Shown here in pieces: positions 10,933 to 20,384 of a DNA stretch of 64,000 bases. Position numbers and translations under genes: made by a program. Positions within the stretch are counted from its first letter, which is position 1; every line of letters starts with the position of its first letter. The notes under the pieces are model-generated. The model ran no database searches and was not told where the DNA came from. It was given only the letters and a program-made list of their open reading frames with translations. Source of the DNA: an uncultured Aquimarina sp. (GTDB lineage: Bacteria > Bacteroidota > Bacteroidia > Flavobacteriales > Flavobacteriaceae); assembly GCA_947496355.1 (NCBI GenBank), contig CANMCO010000002.1:124001-188000 (forward strand), read 5' to 3'.

Positions 10933-12892
10933 ATAGTTGAATTTGAGAGTTTGGACTATCAAAATTATATACATATCTAACACCTACACTTGGGCCTATT
11001 CTAGCAGCTCCAAAATTCATTCCGACAAAAACACCGGTCTGTAGGTTCGTAAAGCTGTCATCAATTTCTTGATTCAAAAAAGAATCCAAATCTGGATTTG
11101 GGATCAGATTACCGTCAGCATCCAGAAAGAATCCTCTTCCGGTTGTGTCTTGGTCATTTTTGCTTGCAATATCGAGTTTGACCTGGAAACCAACACCCAT
11201 AGCCCAAAAATTATTTAAATTATACCGAAATGACCCTGGAACTGCATAGACTGAGATGTTGGTGAATTGGTTTAATTCTGAAAACTGTGTAATGTTTTCG
11301 GCTCCGTTTGGATTTATAATTCGAGTTTCAAAATTTCTGAGTTCATCATAGGATGAGGTAGAGAACATTAACTCTGCCTGGTAATATCCTCTATAGGATT
11401 TAAATGGAGATAGTGTTGCTCCTACAAAATACTCTTTTTGATTATCTAATTCGGGAACCATAATATAACCAGCTTTGGCGCCCATAGATATGCCCGGCAT
11501 GAATCTCGTAGTCGCATAATTGGTAATTATGGGTTCGTTTTTGTCAAAATAGATAGCGGTTCGACTCTTAGTTTTTTTCTTGTGGAAGTCTTTACCAAAT
11601 TTCATAGAATATTTGATAAAACCTTTTGTAGAGTCAATTTCTTGTACATTTTTCTGTTGGCTCCCTGGTAGGTAAATTCTATTAAATTGAAAAATGATTT
11701 GGTCCTTTTGCAAAAGGGTGTCCAGACAACTATAGTTTACTTCTCTTTCTTTAGGACAGATCGGGCATTCGGGATACATACCTTCTATGCGTAATGTTGA
11801 TTTATCAAACATTTCTGGGGTGTCTACTTCTAGTTTAATCGTATTTGCAGGACCTTCCCCATTGTTTTGGAAACGTACTTTAAACTTAAGGCGTTTAAAT
11901 CTTACCAAACGATAGTTCATTAACCAACCATTAGATGACATTTTATTGGGGTCATGAGAAGTAACGATTTCCATCTCGGTATCTTTTACCGTATGATTGT
12001 CAAAATTGTCATCAGGGATATATACGCTTCGCAACGTAACAATGGCACTTGTGTCCTTAATCATTTCTGGAGTAGTTCTTAATGTCCTGAAAATATTACG
12101 TTCCTCACCGGGTTGCATGTCGTTAAACTCAATGATCTGATAACTGCGATATGAGGCGTTTGATTCTTCCAATGTTAGAGGAAGGTTTCTTTTCTTGATT
12201 GTATCCTGAACAAAAAGCATTTTATTATGCGTTATAGTATTTGAAGAGGATGCTAATAAGGTGTGGTCATCGTTTTCTGTAAGTACTTCGGAAATGGTAT
12301 TCAAAGCGATAATACGTTCGCCATGATGCATACGAGTATCCTCTATGGTAAAATTGTCATTTTTGAATTGATTGTCGTTATAAAACAAGTATAATTTTCC
12401 GCTGGAGACATAATTATTGTTGTTTTTATAGCTGGTTATAAAAACCATTTCTTGATCGGGGATAGGCTCACGATTTCGTTTCAAGATTAAATCTTCATCT
12501 TCTGTAAAGAATGAATCCGAACTTATAGAGGCCTCATCTGATACATTGCTTATTGTTAATGATTTTGGTCTGCTGTCAGGAGGTTTTCCGTTGTCATAAT
12601 TGTTAGTGGCCCATAATCGGGCATTGTATTCACCCGACTTTTTATATTTATGAGTAGGTTTTTCTTTAAAACTGTAATTTCCATCTCCAAATTCCCAATA
12701 ATAGGTGTAGAAAGCTTTTGGGGCACCGGCAACTTGATTTAGCACCGGCATTTTTGCATTATAAGTAACTTGATCTCCTTGGATTTCATAAGATATGGGA
12801 GCAACTCTAGGTATGGTATCATTTGTTAGAATTTGCCCAAAACATAAAAACGGAAATAGAATAGTGCAGTATAATATGATTACGCCCCTCAT
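10913..12892 (-). CDS. Secreted PKD-domain protein with C-terminal beta-barrel-like region
   Basis: Signal peptide MRGVIILYCTILFPFLCFGQ; PKD motif YYWEFGDGNYSFKEKPTHKYKKSGEYNARLWATN; C-terminus of alternating strands ending GVRYVYNFDSPNSQIQLYGIWKF. Confidence 0.75.
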   Translation of the reverse strand: MRGVIILYCTILFPFLCFGQILTNDTIPRVAPISYEIQGDQVTYNAKMPVLNQVAGAPKAFYTYYWEFGDGNYSFKEKPTHKYKKSGEYNARLWATNNYDNGKPPDSRPKSLTISNVSDEASISSDSFFTEDEDLILKRNREPIPDQEMVFITSYKNNNNYVSSGKLYLFYNDNQFKNDNFTIEDTRMHHGERIIALNTISEVLTENDDHTLLASSSNTITHNKMLFVQDTIKKRNLPLTLEESNASYRSYQIIEFNDMQPGEERNIFRTLRTTPEMIKDTSAIVTLRSVYIPDDNFDNHTVKDTEMEIVTSHDPNKMSSNGWLMNYRLVRFKRLKFKVRFQNNGEGPANTIKLEVDTPEMFDKSTLRIEGMYPECPICPKEREVNYSCLDTLLQKDQIIFQFNRIYLPGSQQKNVQEIDSTKGFIKYSMKFGKDFHKKKTKSRTAIYFDKNEPIITNYATTRFMPGISMGAKAGYIMVPELDNQKEYFVGATLSPFKSYRGYYQAELMFSTSSYDELRNFETRIINPNGAENITQFSELNQFTNISVYAVPGSFRYNLNNFWAMGVGFQVKLDIASKNDQDTTGRGFFLDADGNLIPNPDLDSFLNQEIDDSFTNLQTGVFVGMNFGAARIGPSVGVRYVYNFDSPNSQIQLYGIWKF

Positions 12893-12955
12893 GATTTTTG
12901 TTAGTTGTTACTAAAGATAAGTAAAAAGTTAAATTATGGTTATTGGTGACCAAGA

Positions 12956-12983
12956 ATTCCAGAAGGCTTTAGTCTTCTGGAAT
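12956..12983. terminator. Stem-loop between the serine hydrolase and PKD genes
   Basis: ATTCCAGAAG-gctttagt-CTTCTGGAAT; 10-bp stem, short T tract. Confidence 0.5.
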
Positions 12984-13012
12984 CCTTTTGTACATCCAAT
13001 TTTCTTTTAAAA

Positions 13013-14233
13013 TTATTCCCATGCGTCATTATAGGCATCATAAATCATTTGACGAAGATTAGCGTTGTTATTTAAAGTTACCCCCTGGGTGTTCATTACA
13101 ACTACACAGTCAATACCATTTATAGGAAACATGACCATTTGGGTAAGTACCCCTTTGGATACTGCAGGGTCATCGCTTGTGCCAATAGACCCATTTTTTC
13201 CGTAGTAATTGCCATGTATTTCATCATTAGGATCAGCTCGATCCATTCCGATTCTATGGAGTTTCATGATATCTCTTTGATCTTCGGTAACCAATATTTC
13301 TGTATGTTCATAGAAAGCGATCACTTTAGCCATTTCTATGGGTGTCATAAAATAACCACCTCCACCCGCTATGTGATTCCAACTACCATAGAATCGACCG
13401 GTTGTATTATTATTTGGAGCATTCACATTGTAATATAGAGTGGAAATACTTTCATCTTCGGGAACACAACCGACAAGTGGTAATGATAGCTTATCAAAAA
13501 TGTTTTCTTGCATGTATAGTAAGTACATGAATTGCGTATTCGCATCATTTTCTATGTCTATCGCATTATTGCTTACAGCACTCCATAGAGAAGGAATAAG
13601 AACTCTAAATAAAGCAAAGTTTACATTTAGATACCTGAAATTGTTAGAATTCACAACTCCTGTTCGTATACAAACAGCAAGACCTTGATATCCTAAAGTT
13701 GTATTAAAATTGTTATTAGTACTTTCTAATCCTGAGCGATGTGTTAATAGATCCTTGAAACTAAGATCGCTTACTCCTGGGCCTTGAACCCATGATGAAG
13801 GAAGCCATTCTGCAATTTTATCTTCTATTGTTAGGTCGTTAGCTTCTAATAGTTGCATTACTCCTATGGCTGTATAAAATTTAGAAATGCTCGCTACGTT
13901 TATTTCTTTGTTTAAAGTAAAATCCAAAGCTCCGTCTACTACAGTTCTTGCCTTGCCATAAGCGTTTGATCTGGCTAGGTTTCCGTTAGAACTTATAGTA
14001 TATGACCAACCTACAGGTGTGTTATTGCCAGCATTAACATAATTAATAATATTTTGTTCAAAAAGATCAAGATTAAAAACTGGCGTGTTGGTTTCTAGAT
14101 CATTGATGCCATCGTCAGTCTCGCAACTTATTAAAAGAAAAACACTGAAGACCAGTATTAAAAGATCTGCTAATGTATGTTTTATTGATTTACTATTTTT
14201 TGGTAATATAAAAGTGATTTTTGTGGCTTTCAT
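13013..14233 (-). CDS. Serine hydrolase (beta-lactamase/class C PBP family), lipoprotein-like
   Basis: SxxK motif in NVASISKFYTAIGVMQLLE, LLTHRSGLES, lipobox-like FLLISCETDD. Confidence 0.85.
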   Translation of the reverse strand: MKATKITFILPKNSKSIKHTLADLLILVFSVFLLISCETDDGINDLETNTPVFNLDLFEQNIINYVNAGNNTPVGWSYTISSNGNLARSNAYGKARTVVDGALDFTLNKEINVASISKFYTAIGVMQLLEANDLTIEDKIAEWLPSSWVQGPGVSDLSFKDLLTHRSGLESTNNNFNTTLGYQGLAVCIRTGVVNSNNFRYLNVNFALFRVLIPSLWSAVSNNAIDIENDANTQFMYLLYMQENIFDKLSLPLVGCVPEDESISTLYYNVNAPNNNTTGRFYGSWNHIAGGGGYFMTPIEMAKVIAFYEHTEILVTEDQRDIMKLHRIGMDRADPNDEIHGNYYGKNGSIGTSDDPAVSKGVLTQMVMFPINGIDCVVVMNTQGVTLNNNANLRQMIYDAYNDAWE

Positions 14234-14263
14234 GATTTCTAAGTTTTTATGGTTTATATCGTT

Positions 14264-14293
14264 ATATCAACCAAGCTTTTGTTTTGTTACCCT
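14264..14293 (-). promoter_or_regulatory. Putative alternative-sigma promoter upstream of the serine hydrolase
   Basis: Minus strand GGGTAACAAAACAAAAGCTTGGTTGATAT; same length and same conserved ends as the element at 15470..15500. Confidence 0.6.
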
Positions 14294-14309
14294 GTTTTCT
14301 AAATAAAAA

Positions 14310-14336
14310 ATTCCGAGAGGGTATCCCTCCCGGAAT
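14310..14336 (-). terminator. Rho-independent terminator after the lipoprotein gene
   Basis: Minus strand ATTCCGGGAGGG-ata-CCCTCTCGGAAT followed by TTTTTTATTT. Confidence 0.75.
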
Positions 14337-14397
14337 ATGTACTGGAATATGCCGTAACCCCCGTTAACCTATTGGCACATTCTAGTATGAGTTTAAA

Positions 14398-15438
14398 TTA
14401 TGGCAAGGCATTTATTAGCGCAACTAATTCTGCTTCAGTTCCTGTACTGGTAGATCCTATTACTTCTAAGTGATCTTCTTCTATGGTCGCCTCTTGGATG
14501 GCATATACATACTGACCATCTTGTACGGATACGAAGATGATATGTACTTCTAACCCAATAGGTATTAATCCGTAGTGTTCAGAAAACAAACCAGTTTCGG
14601 TGTTGTAAATATCTAATAAAGCTAGGGCCGTAGGTTCACCGTCATAAGAAACATATACGTTAGAGTTGGTGTTGTCATATTCTTCTGGCACATCAACATA
14701 AAGAACTGTTTTTGGTCTTGGGTCGCTATACCAACGATCAATATTTGTCCAGCCAAAGTTACTTAAGAAGCCACCATAGCCCATTACACCGGTTCCGTTA
14801 GGGCCCTCTCGTTGCATAGGTTCTAAACCACCTTGCTCATCTTCTTCCCAAATTACATCACATTCTAATTCATCTACATCACAATCATTATTCTGACCAT
14901 TAAAAAGTACCATTTCATCATCAAACTCTTCTGCAGGGGCAAATAATTGAAATGCATTGGCGAGCGCTAATTGTTCTCCGTCCTGAGTAGCATTTATGTA
15001 AAATTCTCCTCCTGAAATTAATGTTTCAACATCTCCATTGGGGCGCTTGCCATTGGTTGGCATTTTGGTCAATAGCATTTTTGCTTTATTGTATATTTCA
15101 ATAAGCTCAATAGTTACGCTACCGGTTACTGGATCACCATTTTGATCCAAAAAACTATTTGGAGGAAAGTATAGAATAGTGCCTTCTTGTCCATAGACTT
15201 CTCCACCACCAGTACTATTTATTGTGACAGTTTGTTTTGCTTCTTCACGATTTTCAATAATCTCTGCTTTAAACTCTAATCCATCAAGGATTAGCTGGGG
15301 GTCAACGTCATTGTCATCATTTTTACTGCAACTACCTAAAAAAAGAATTGCTAGAGCCACAGATAAAAAGTGAATCACTGTTGTTTTCGCATACCTACTA
15401 TTGTTCAGTAATGTAATTGTTGTATTTTTTGCTTTCAT
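14398..15438 (-). CDS. Hypothetical lipoprotein with ZU5-like segment
   Basis: Lipobox LFLGSCSKNDD; segment GGGEVYGQEGTILYFPPNSFLDQNGDPVTGSVTIELIEIY. Confidence 0.65.
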   Translation of the reverse strand: MKAKNTTITLLNNSRYAKTTVIHFLSVALAILFLGSCSKNDDNDVDPQLILDGLEFKAEIIENREEAKQTVTINSTGGGEVYGQEGTILYFPPNSFLDQNGDPVTGSVTIELIEIYNKAKMLLTKMPTNGKRPNGDVETLISGGEFYINATQDGEQLALANAFQLFAPAEEFDDEMVLFNGQNNDCDVDELECDVIWEEDEQGGLEPMQREGPNGTGVMGYGGFLSNFGWTNIDRWYSDPRPKTVLYVDVPEEYDNTNSNVYVSYDGEPTALALLDIYNTETGLFSEHYGLIPIGLEVHIIFVSVQDGQYVYAIQEATIEEDHLEVIGSTSTGTEAELVALINALP

Positions 15439-15469
15439 AATTTTTCAAAATTTTATTGTTTACAATACC

Positions 15470-15500
15470 ATATCAACAACTTTGATTTTTTGTTACCCCT
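15470..15500 (-). promoter_or_regulatory. Putative alternative-sigma promoter upstream of the lipoprotein
   Basis: Minus strand GGGTAACAAAAAATCAAAGTTGTTGATAT; matches 14264..14293 with identical spacing. Confidence 0.6.
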
Positions 15501-15544
15501 TTATCTTGAAACTTTTTATAAATTAGTTGCTATAACAATCATTT

Positions 15545-16132
15545 ATGGGAGATAACAAACCGCATGCAGATCAGAAATACATAGAAGCTCTTTTGAAGAA
15601 TGACACGACTATCTTGACCGAGATTTATGAAAAGTTTGCCCCAAAAGTGATTGGTTATATAAAAAAGAATAATGGAGATGAACAGAGTGCACAAGATGTT
15701 ATTCAGGAGACTTTGATCGCTATTTATAAACAAGCAAAGGAGAAAGGATTACAACTTACCTGTCCGTTTGATGCTTATTTCTTTCTATTATGTAAGCGCA
15801 AATGGTTAAATGAACTAAAAAAATCTTCTAGAAAAGAGGTAACAATTAATGAAGAGATTGTATCTGTAAATGATGAGAGTGTTCGTTTTGTAGAGGAAAC
15901 TGAAATTTTTAATGCAAAACATGAACTTTATACTAAAATGTTTGATCAACTAGGTAAGGCTTGTAAAGAATTGTTGAAAGTGACTTTTACTATAAAATCG
16001 ATGGAGGAAGTTGCCGAAAAACTTGGACAATCTTATGCATATGTTCGTAAAAAGAAATCTTTATGTATAGGTCAATTAACACAATTGGTTCAGAACGCTC
16101 CACAGTTTAATCAAATACAGAATTTATTATGA
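15545..16132 (+). CDS. RNA polymerase sigma-70 family factor (ECF-like)
   Basis: Region 2-like DEQSAQDVIQETLIAIYKQ; region 4-like SMEEVAEKLGQSYAYVRKKKSLC. Confidence 0.85.
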   Translation: MGDNKPHADQKYIEALLKNDTTILTEIYEKFAPKVIGYIKKNNGDEQSAQDVIQETLIAIYKQAKEKGLQLTCPFDAYFFLLCKRKWLNELKKSSRKEVTINEEIVSVNDESVRFVEETEIFNAKHELYTKMFDQLGKACKELLKVTFTIKSMEEVAEKLGQSYAYVRKKKSLCIGQLTQLVQNAPQFNQIQNLL

Positions 16133-16905
16133 CCCCAGAAGAAAAATATGAGCTGTTCGAAAAACATTGTAGTCAAGAACTTTCTATAAATGAAAAGGTA
16201 AGATTGAATAAATTAATCGAGGAAGATGATGTGGTAAAAGAAGAGTTAAGAGTGTATGAAGAATTGCATTTACATTTAGATGCAAGTTTTAATTCAGAAA
16301 AGGAACTAGAAGCATTAAAGAATAATCTTAAGGAAATAGGGGAGCCCTTTTTCTTGAAAAAGGAAACTAAAGAAGAGGTTAAAAAAGAGATTCATCAAGA
16401 AATTAATAGTGGATCAAAAGTAATCAGAATGCCTTCGTGGGTATACGTTGCAGCGGCAAGTATTGCAGTCATTATTGGGTCGTATTTTTTTAGTCAAAAT
16501 GATCCTGTATATAATGATTTTGCAGAAATCCCAAGATTGTCTATTGTAGAAAGAGGGGGGCAGGAAGAAAATATCACCAATGCGGAAAAAGCGTTTAATT
16601 CACAAAATTATGTGGTGGCAGAAAAATACCTTTCTGCATTGTTGTCCAAAGATAAAAGTAATTCTGAATATCAATTTTATTACGGAATCTCATTACTTGA
16701 ACAAGATAAATACAATAAGGCAACACAGGTTTTTGAAAAACTGCACCAAGGAAAATCTGCCTATAAACATAAAGCAGTATGGTTTGAGGCCTTAAACCAG
16801 CTTAAACAAAAAAAATACAATGAATGTGTCGAATTGCTAAAAATCCTTCCAAAAGAGGCAGAAGATTATAACTTCGCTGTAAAACTGATTAATAGACTTG
16901 ATTAA
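16129..16905 (+). CDS. Membrane-anchored TPR protein, putative anti-sigma factor
   Basis: Overlaps sigma gene stop by 4 bp; N-terminal cytosolic segment, single TM (WVYVAAASIAVIIGSYFF), C-terminal TPR-like repeats. Confidence 0.7.
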   Translation: MTPEEKYELFEKHCSQELSINEKVRLNKLIEEDDVVKEELRVYEELHLHLDASFNSEKELEALKNNLKEIGEPFFLKKETKEEVKKEIHQEINSGSKVIRMPSWVYVAAASIAVIIGSYFFSQNDPVYNDFAEIPRLSIVERGGQEENITNAEKAFNSQNYVVAEKYLSALLSKDKSNSEYQFYYGISLLEQDKYNKATQVFEKLHQGKSAYKHKAVWFEALNQLKQKKYNECVELLKILPKEAEDYNFAVKLINRLD

Positions 16906-17030
16906 GAGGTTTTATACCCCTTGTGTATCAAAGTGTTAATTAACATTGTTTTTACCAAAAATAATCTTAAAAACCGTAAATTTTAGTAAGGAATTACAAT
17001 TAAATTTTAGAACTATTAAAAGTAAAGGTT

Positions 17031-17318
17031 ATGGAGGCTATTGATCAAATAGAGCATATTGAAAAAGAACAAATAAAGTTTTTACACTTCCCTCACGCAG
17101 AAGTACTAAATGGTAAAAAGCAGAAACGCGACCGATATCGAAAATTAAGGAGAGCACTAAGTTTAGGAAATCTTGAACATCTTAAAGTTAGGATTATTTT
17201 TGCAGATGACGAAGGGGCAAAAGAAGTAGAAACTACAATTTGGGGAATAACCGATAAATCTGTTATTTTAAAGCAATCAACTGTTATTCCTGTAGAGCGC
17301 ATAATAAACATTGCTTAA
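17031..17318 (+). CDS. Conserved hypothetical protein
   Basis: 95-aa ORF between the sigma and tatD genes; the antisense ORF over it is less convincing. Confidence 0.6.
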   Translation: MEAIDQIEHIEKEQIKFLHFPHAEVLNGKKQKRDRYRKLRRALSLGNLEHLKVRIIFADDEGAKEVETTIWGITDKSVILKQSTVIPVERIINIA

Positions 17319-17386
17319 ATTAGGTTCCAAAAATGATATCACATTTGTAGTGATAAATGCGTGAAAAATTTATTTATTTTTGCCGC

Positions 17387-18175
17387 ATGATACTTACCGA
17401 CACCCACACACATATTTATAGCGAATCTTTTGAAGAAGATCAGGATCAAATGATGCAACGTGCCATAGAAAATGGAGTAACTCGTTTTTTTGTGCCAGCA
17501 ATTGATTCGTCATATACAGATGCGATGTATGATATTGAATCACGATATCCGGAATATGTTTTTCTGATGATGGGATTACATCCAACCCATGTAAAGGAGA
17601 ATTATAAACAAGAATTGGCTCATGTAGAAGAAGAACTCGAAAAACGTTTTAAGGAAAGTTCAGGCAAAGCATTTTATGCAATAGGAGAGATAGGGATAGA
17701 TCTTTATTGGGATAAAACGTTACTTAAAGAGCAACAGCAGGCATTTAGACATCAAATAAGGCTGGCAAAAAAATACAAATTACCAATTGTGATTCATTGC
17801 AGGGAGGCTTTTGAAGAGATTTTTGAAGTATTAGAATCTGAAAAGGATGATAATTTGTTTGGGATTTTTCATTGCTTTACAGGAACAATAGAGGATGCTC
17901 ATCGCGCCATAGGGTATAATATGAAATTAGGAATAGGAGGTGTTGTAACTTTCAAAAATGGTAAAATCGACAAGTTTTTAGATCAAATACCATTAGATCA
18001 AATTGTTTTAGAGACTGATGCGCCTTATTTAGCCCCTACACCATATAGAGGTAAACGTAACGAGAGTTCTTACTTAATAAATGTTTTGTCAAAGCTCTCT
18101 GAAGTATATCAGAAACCAGTAGAAGAAATCGCCGAAATCACAACCCAAAATTCTAAGGATATATTCGGTGTTTAA
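17387..18175 (+). CDS. tatD: TatD family metal-dependent hydrolase
   Basis: MILTDTHTHIYSESF, GEIGIDLYWDKT, LPIVIHCREAF, FHCFTG, LETDAPYLAPTPYRGKRNESSY; start refined from the ORF at 17357. Confidence 0.95.
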   Translation: MILTDTHTHIYSESFEEDQDQMMQRAIENGVTRFFVPAIDSSYTDAMYDIESRYPEYVFLMMGLHPTHVKENYKQELAHVEEELEKRFKESSGKAFYAIGEIGIDLYWDKTLLKEQQQAFRHQIRLAKKYKLPIVIHCREAFEEIFEVLESEKDDNLFGIFHCFTGTIEDAHRAIGYNMKLGIGGVVTFKNGKIDKFLDQIPLDQIVLETDAPYLAPTPYRGKRNESSYLINVLSKLSEVYQKPVEEIAEITTQNSKDIFGV

Positions 18176-18214
18176 AACAAATCAAATGTGATTTAAATTT
18201 TGTTCATTTGTTAT

Positions 18215-19249
18215 ATGAATACCAAACCAAACATACTGCTAATATATACTGGTGGTACCATAGGGATGATTAAGGACTTTGATTCAGGAGCGCTAATCGC
18301 TTTTAATTTCGATGAATTGTTATTAAAAATCCCTGAACTAAAACAACTGGATTGTGAGATTGAAACAGTTAGTTTTGAGACACCCATAGATTCATCGGAT
18401 ATGGATGTAGAGCGATGGAAAGAATTGGGAGATATCATTAATAATAACTATTATGATTATGGTGGCTTCGTAGTCTTGCACGGAAGCGATACGATGTCCT
18501 ATACTGCTTCTGCAATTAGTTTCATGTTCGAGAACCTTACCAAACCTATTATTTTTACTGGTTCGCAGCTGCCAATAGGAGATTTAAGAACAGATGCCAA
18601 AGAGAATCTGATTACTGCTGTTCAAATTGCTGCCTTACGAAAAAAAGGAAGACCGATAATTACAGAGGTAGGGCTTTATTTTGAATATAAATTGCTTAGA
18701 GCCAATAGAACAACCAAAATTAATGCAGAGCATTTTGAGGCTTTTCAATCCATGAATTACCCTGCTTTGGTAGAGTCTGGAGTGCATCTCAAGATCAATA
18801 CATCTTTTTTAAGAGTTGTAAACAGAAGAAAAAAAATGGTCTACCATACCCATTTTGATAATAGCATTATTGTTGTAAAAATGTTTCCGGGGATTAATGA
18901 AAATATTCTTCAAAATATTTTTTCTTCAGAAGCTGTAAAGGGCATAATTATTGAAACTTATGGAGCAGGAAATACCACAACACAAAAGTGGTTTATTGAT
19001 ATTGTTTCCGCTGCTATAAAAAGAGGTGTCCCTCTTGTTAATGTTACTCAATGTGCAGGAGGAAGTGTAGAAATGGGGAAGTATGACACCAGTGTTGCGC
19101 TTAAAAGAGTAGGAGTAATCTCGGGAAAAGACATTACAACAGAGGCGGCTTTGGCTAAGTTGATGTATTTGTTAGGGGAAAATTTACCACTTAAAGTGCT
19201 AAAAACCATATATGAAACCTCTCTTCGCGGTGAAATGTCAGAAAATTAA
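18215..19249 (+). CDS. ansA: Type I L-asparaginase
   Basis: NILLIYTGGTIGM and VVLHGSDTMSYTASAISFM motifs; start refined to MNTKPN. Confidence 0.93.
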   Translation: MNTKPNILLIYTGGTIGMIKDFDSGALIAFNFDELLLKIPELKQLDCEIETVSFETPIDSSDMDVERWKELGDIINNNYYDYGGFVVLHGSDTMSYTASAISFMFENLTKPIIFTGSQLPIGDLRTDAKENLITAVQIAALRKKGRPIITEVGLYFEYKLLRANRTTKINAEHFEAFQSMNYPALVESGVHLKINTSFLRVVNRRKKMVYHTHFDNSIIVVKMFPGINENILQNIFSSEAVKGIIIETYGAGNTTTQKWFIDIVSAAIKRGVPLVNVTQCAGGSVEMGKYDTSVALKRVGVISGKDITTEAALAKLMYLLGENLPLKVLKTIYETSLRGEMSEN

Positions 19250-19318
19250 CGCCCCAAATTTCACTACGTAACATTTTTTTTGTTATTTGCCCCTCCCATT
19301 TTTGGGGAATTTTTTTGA

Positions 19319-19406
19319 AGAGAGGTGGCCGAGTGGTCGAAGGCGCACGCCTGGAAAGTGTGTATACGTCACAAGCGTATCGAGGGTTCGAATCCCTTCC
19401 TCTCTG
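19319..19406 (+). tRNA. tRNA-Ser (anticodon GGA)
   Basis: Acceptor AGAGAGG/CCTCTCT, class II variable arm, anticodon loop CTGGAAA, T-arm GGGTTCGAATCCC. Confidence 0.95.
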
Positions 19407-19488
19407 CAATATATTTAAATATTTGAAAGATTATATAATATTTTTATATCTTTAACCCTTTAACTAATTAAAATTAAGAATCAGCGCA

Positions 19489-20292
19489 ATGAAAAGATTA
19501 TTTTCTATTCTGGCAATCGTAGCGGTAATGGCTTTTGGAAACTTACAAGCGGCTACTGCACCTGCCCAGTTATTAACGGCAAATGTGCAATTATTAATTG
19601 CTCCTATAACTACGACAACAACACAAGATGATGTGGCAGCAGATGCTACAGAAGAGTTATCCTTCCATCAAAACCTTAAAAAGCGTTTTATTGAAGGAGG
19701 ACCTGAATTCATGGGAATCGTACTTTTATGTTTGATCCTAGGTCTAGCGATTGCAATTGAAAGAATTATCTTTTTAAATCTTTCTACAACAAACACTAAA
19801 AAACTACAGCAAAATGTAGAAGACGCTTTAAACAGTGGTGGTGTTGAAGCAGCAAAAGAGGTTTGTAGAAATACAAAAGGACCTGTTGCATCAATTTACT
19901 ATCAAGGTCTTGATAGAGCAGATGAAAGCATTGACGCTGCAGAAAAAGCAGTTGTTGCTTACGGAGGTGTTCAAATGGGACAACTAGAGAAAAACGTTTC
20001 TTGGGTTTCTTTATTTATCGCTCTAGCACCAATGCTTGGTTTCATGGGTACTGTAATTGGTATGATCCAGGCCTTTGATAAGATTGAAGCAGCCGGAGAT
20101 ATGCAACCTTCTCTTGTAGCGGGTGGTATTAAAGTAGCACTTCTTACAACAGTATTTGGACTTATCGTAGCGATTATTCTTCAAATTTTTTATAACTACA
20201 TTGTAGCTAAAATTGATAGAATCGTTAATGATATGGAAGACGCATCGATTACTTTAATCGATATGTTGGTAGCTTACAAGAACAAGAAATAA
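19489..20292 (+). CDS. exbB: MotA/TolQ/ExbB proton channel family protein
   Basis: MotA_ExbB signature: LFIALAPMLGFMGTVIGMIQAFDKIEAAGDMQPSLVAGGIKVALLTTVFGLIVAI. Confidence 0.92.
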   Translation: MKRLFSILAIVAVMAFGNLQAATAPAQLLTANVQLLIAPITTTTTQDDVAADATEELSFHQNLKKRFIEGGPEFMGIVLLCLILGLAIAIERIIFLNLSTTNTKKLQQNVEDALNSGGVEAAKEVCRNTKGPVASIYYQGLDRADESIDAAEKAVVAYGGVQMGQLEKNVSWVSLFIALAPMLGFMGTVIGMIQAFDKIEAAGDMQPSLVAGGIKVALLTTVFGLIVAIILQIFYNYIVAKIDRIVNDMEDASITLIDMLVAYKNKK

Positions 20293-20384
20293 TAATACAT
20301 ATTACTTACTTATTACAAGATAAGTGGTATTTGTTATTTATTTAGAGTGCGGTAAGCATTCCAAATTTTAAAAAAAACAGACAC

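Noticed and set aside
19191-19409. ORF on the minus strand (MQRGRDSNPRYACDVYTLSRRAPSTTRPP...)
   Set aside because: It is antisense to tRNA-Ser at 19319..19406; the GRDSNPR/LSRRAPSTTRP peptide is a typical spurious translation of a tRNA-Ser gene.
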